Assembly: GCA_001969505.1 (NCBI GenBank)
Contig: LSSK01000874.1
Coordinates: 1-19,884 of the forward strand
Length of the DNA stretch: 19,884 nt
DNA from: Zancudomyces culisetae
Lineage: Eukaryota; Kickxellomycota; Harpellomycetes; Harpellales; Legeriomycetaceae
Direction of reading: 5' to 3'
How positions within the stretch are numbered: position 1 is the stretch's first letter; every line of letters begins with the position of its first letter. Below, in pieces: positions 19,161 to 19,884 of this stretch. A program made the translations under genes and the position numbers. The notes below the pieces were generated by a model, which worked only from the letters and a program-made list of their open reading frames with translations, made no database searches and was not told the origin of the DNA.

Positions 19161-19884
19161 ATGGAAGAAATAAAATTACTGCCACAAGGCACATATTACA
19201 GGAAAATTAGCGTGGAGGAACAACCCAAATTGGTAGAGTGGACATTTTCTACGAGTAGAGGAAAAACCTTGTTTGGATTTTATGTCAGGAAGAATGATGA
19301 AGTGAATACAACAGGAAGTGAGACTGGAGAAGGAAAAGCAGCTGCAAGAGGACAAAGCCAGAAAAAAGAGGGCAGTCAAACGCAAAAAAGTTATGAAGAA
19401 GAGAAAGAATCTAGAGACACTATAAATCAAAACGAAACAAAGGATAAGGGAAAAGAAAAGGAGTGTGAAAAAGAAAAAGAAGACGAAAAGGAAAAGGAGA
19501 AGGAGAAGGAGAAGGAAAATGTGAGTGATAAAAGAGAATCAAAATGGTGGCCCGCTCAGCTGGTATCTGGAAAAAAAGAAATTAAAATGAGTAGTGAGCT
19601 TGTGGAAGGTGGATGGAAAGAGATATATGCACCCAAAATATATCAGGCTAGTAAAGGTGCGACAACAATGAGTTACGTTTGTAAGGAAGGAGAGGAATAC
19701 ATGTTGTACTTTGATAACACGTATCCTGGGAGTCAGCTAAAGCTACTCAAGTTAGCAGTAGCGGTGAAAGTTCCTGCTAGAAGCGATAGCAGGCAGCAAT
19801 CTAGAAATGATGGCGAGAGAATGGTAAATACAGAAGAGGATGACCAGCAGAACATGATTAAAGAGGAATGCACGGAGGGAGGAG
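19161..19884 (+). CDS. GOLD-domain protein, N-terminal part (Osh3-like oxysterol-binding protein?)
   Basis: An open frame of 241 codons runs off the right edge. The ATG at 19161 is the first in this frame after an upstream stop near 19091. The first strands (GTYYRKISVEEQPKLVEWTF and then GKTLFGFYVRK) and the closing ones (YMLYFDNTYPGSQLKLLKLA) match a GOLD beta-sandwich: a Trp-containing strand, a GFxVxRK strand and the final YxLxFDN turn. In fungi this arrangement at the very N-terminus is seen in Osh3, which continues with PH, FFAT and sterol/PI4P-binding domains at ER-plasma membrane contacts. Sec14-like and p24 proteins also carry GOLD domains, but p24 would need a signal peptide, absent here. 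Residues of about 48-127 are a Lys/Glu/Gln-rich insert within the domain, ending in KEKEKEKEN. The missing remainder decides the identity. Confidence 0.6.
   Translation, partial: MEEIKLLPQGTYYRKISVEEQPKLVEWTFSTSRGKTLFGFYVRKNDEVNTTGSETGEGKAAARGQSQKKEGSQTQKSYEEEKESRDTINQNETKDKGKEKECEKEKEDEKEKEKEKEKENVSDKRESKWWPAQLVSGKKEIKMSSELVEGGWKEIYAPKIYQASKGATTMSYVCKEGEEYMLYFDNTYPGSQLKLLKLAVAVKVPARSDSRQQSRNDGERMVNTEEDDQQNMIKEECTEGG
19485..19517 (+). repeat. GAGAAG-type repeat encoding Lys-Glu dipeptides
   Basis: Repeated GAAAAG and GAGAAG hexamers encode about five Glu-Lys pairs in the GOLD-domain insert. The purine-only bias suggests growth by slippage. Confidence 0.75.

Noticed and set aside
1-19884. tRNA genes, CRISPR arrays and prokaryotic-type signals
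   Set aside because: I looked for tRNA T-loop motifs and spaced direct repeats on both strands and found none; the window is eukaryotic.

Overview
This is an AT-rich, intron-bearing eukaryotic window, most likely from a fungus. An SPX-GDPD phosphodiesterase (Gde1 type) and a GOLD-domain protein resembling the N-terminus of Osh3 are fungal architectures. The mosaic of yeast-like and animal-like genes (4EHP, TANGO2, SCCPDH), several introns per gene, and a non-LTR retrotransposon fragment suggest an early-diverging lineage such as Kickxellomycotina/Harpellales. That placement is inference; no rRNA or organelle marker is present.

Layout. 1-446 (minus) is the C-terminal part of a retrotransposon polyprotein, cut by the window edge. 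615-1007 (minus) is ribosomal protein S22/S15A (uS8). 1008-2337 holds only coding-like scraps, one resembling a frameshifted retroelement remnant. 2338-3034 (plus) is a three-exon gene I do not recognise. 3035-4980 is largely empty. 4981-6432 (plus) is a five-exon cap-binding protein of the eIF4E2/4EHP class. It meets, tail to tail, the three-exon mitochondrial phosphate carrier (7911 down to 6570), with crossing poly(A) signals. 7912-10178 is non-coding apart from doubtful minus-strand fragments. 10179-11271 (plus) is a two-exon TANGO2 homologue. It converges on a single-exon saccharopine-dehydrogenase-like oxidoreductase (13050 down to 11755), with a heptamer tandem repeat between them. About 13898-17850 (plus) is a ten-exon SPX-GDPD glycerophosphodiesterase whose 5' end is uncertain. 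19161 to the window end (plus) is the start of a GOLD-domain protein.

The genes are unrelated housekeeping functions: translation, mitochondrial phosphate import, phospholipid turnover and lipid transfer. There is no operon-like organisation. Two genes, the phosphate carrier and the SPX-GDPD enzyme, bear on phosphate handling. Exon joins were worked out by hand from GT/AG sites and frame continuity. Where several joins keep one recognised protein in frame I regard them as good; where they do not, I say so. I saw no tRNA, rRNA, CRISPR array or prokaryotic signal.
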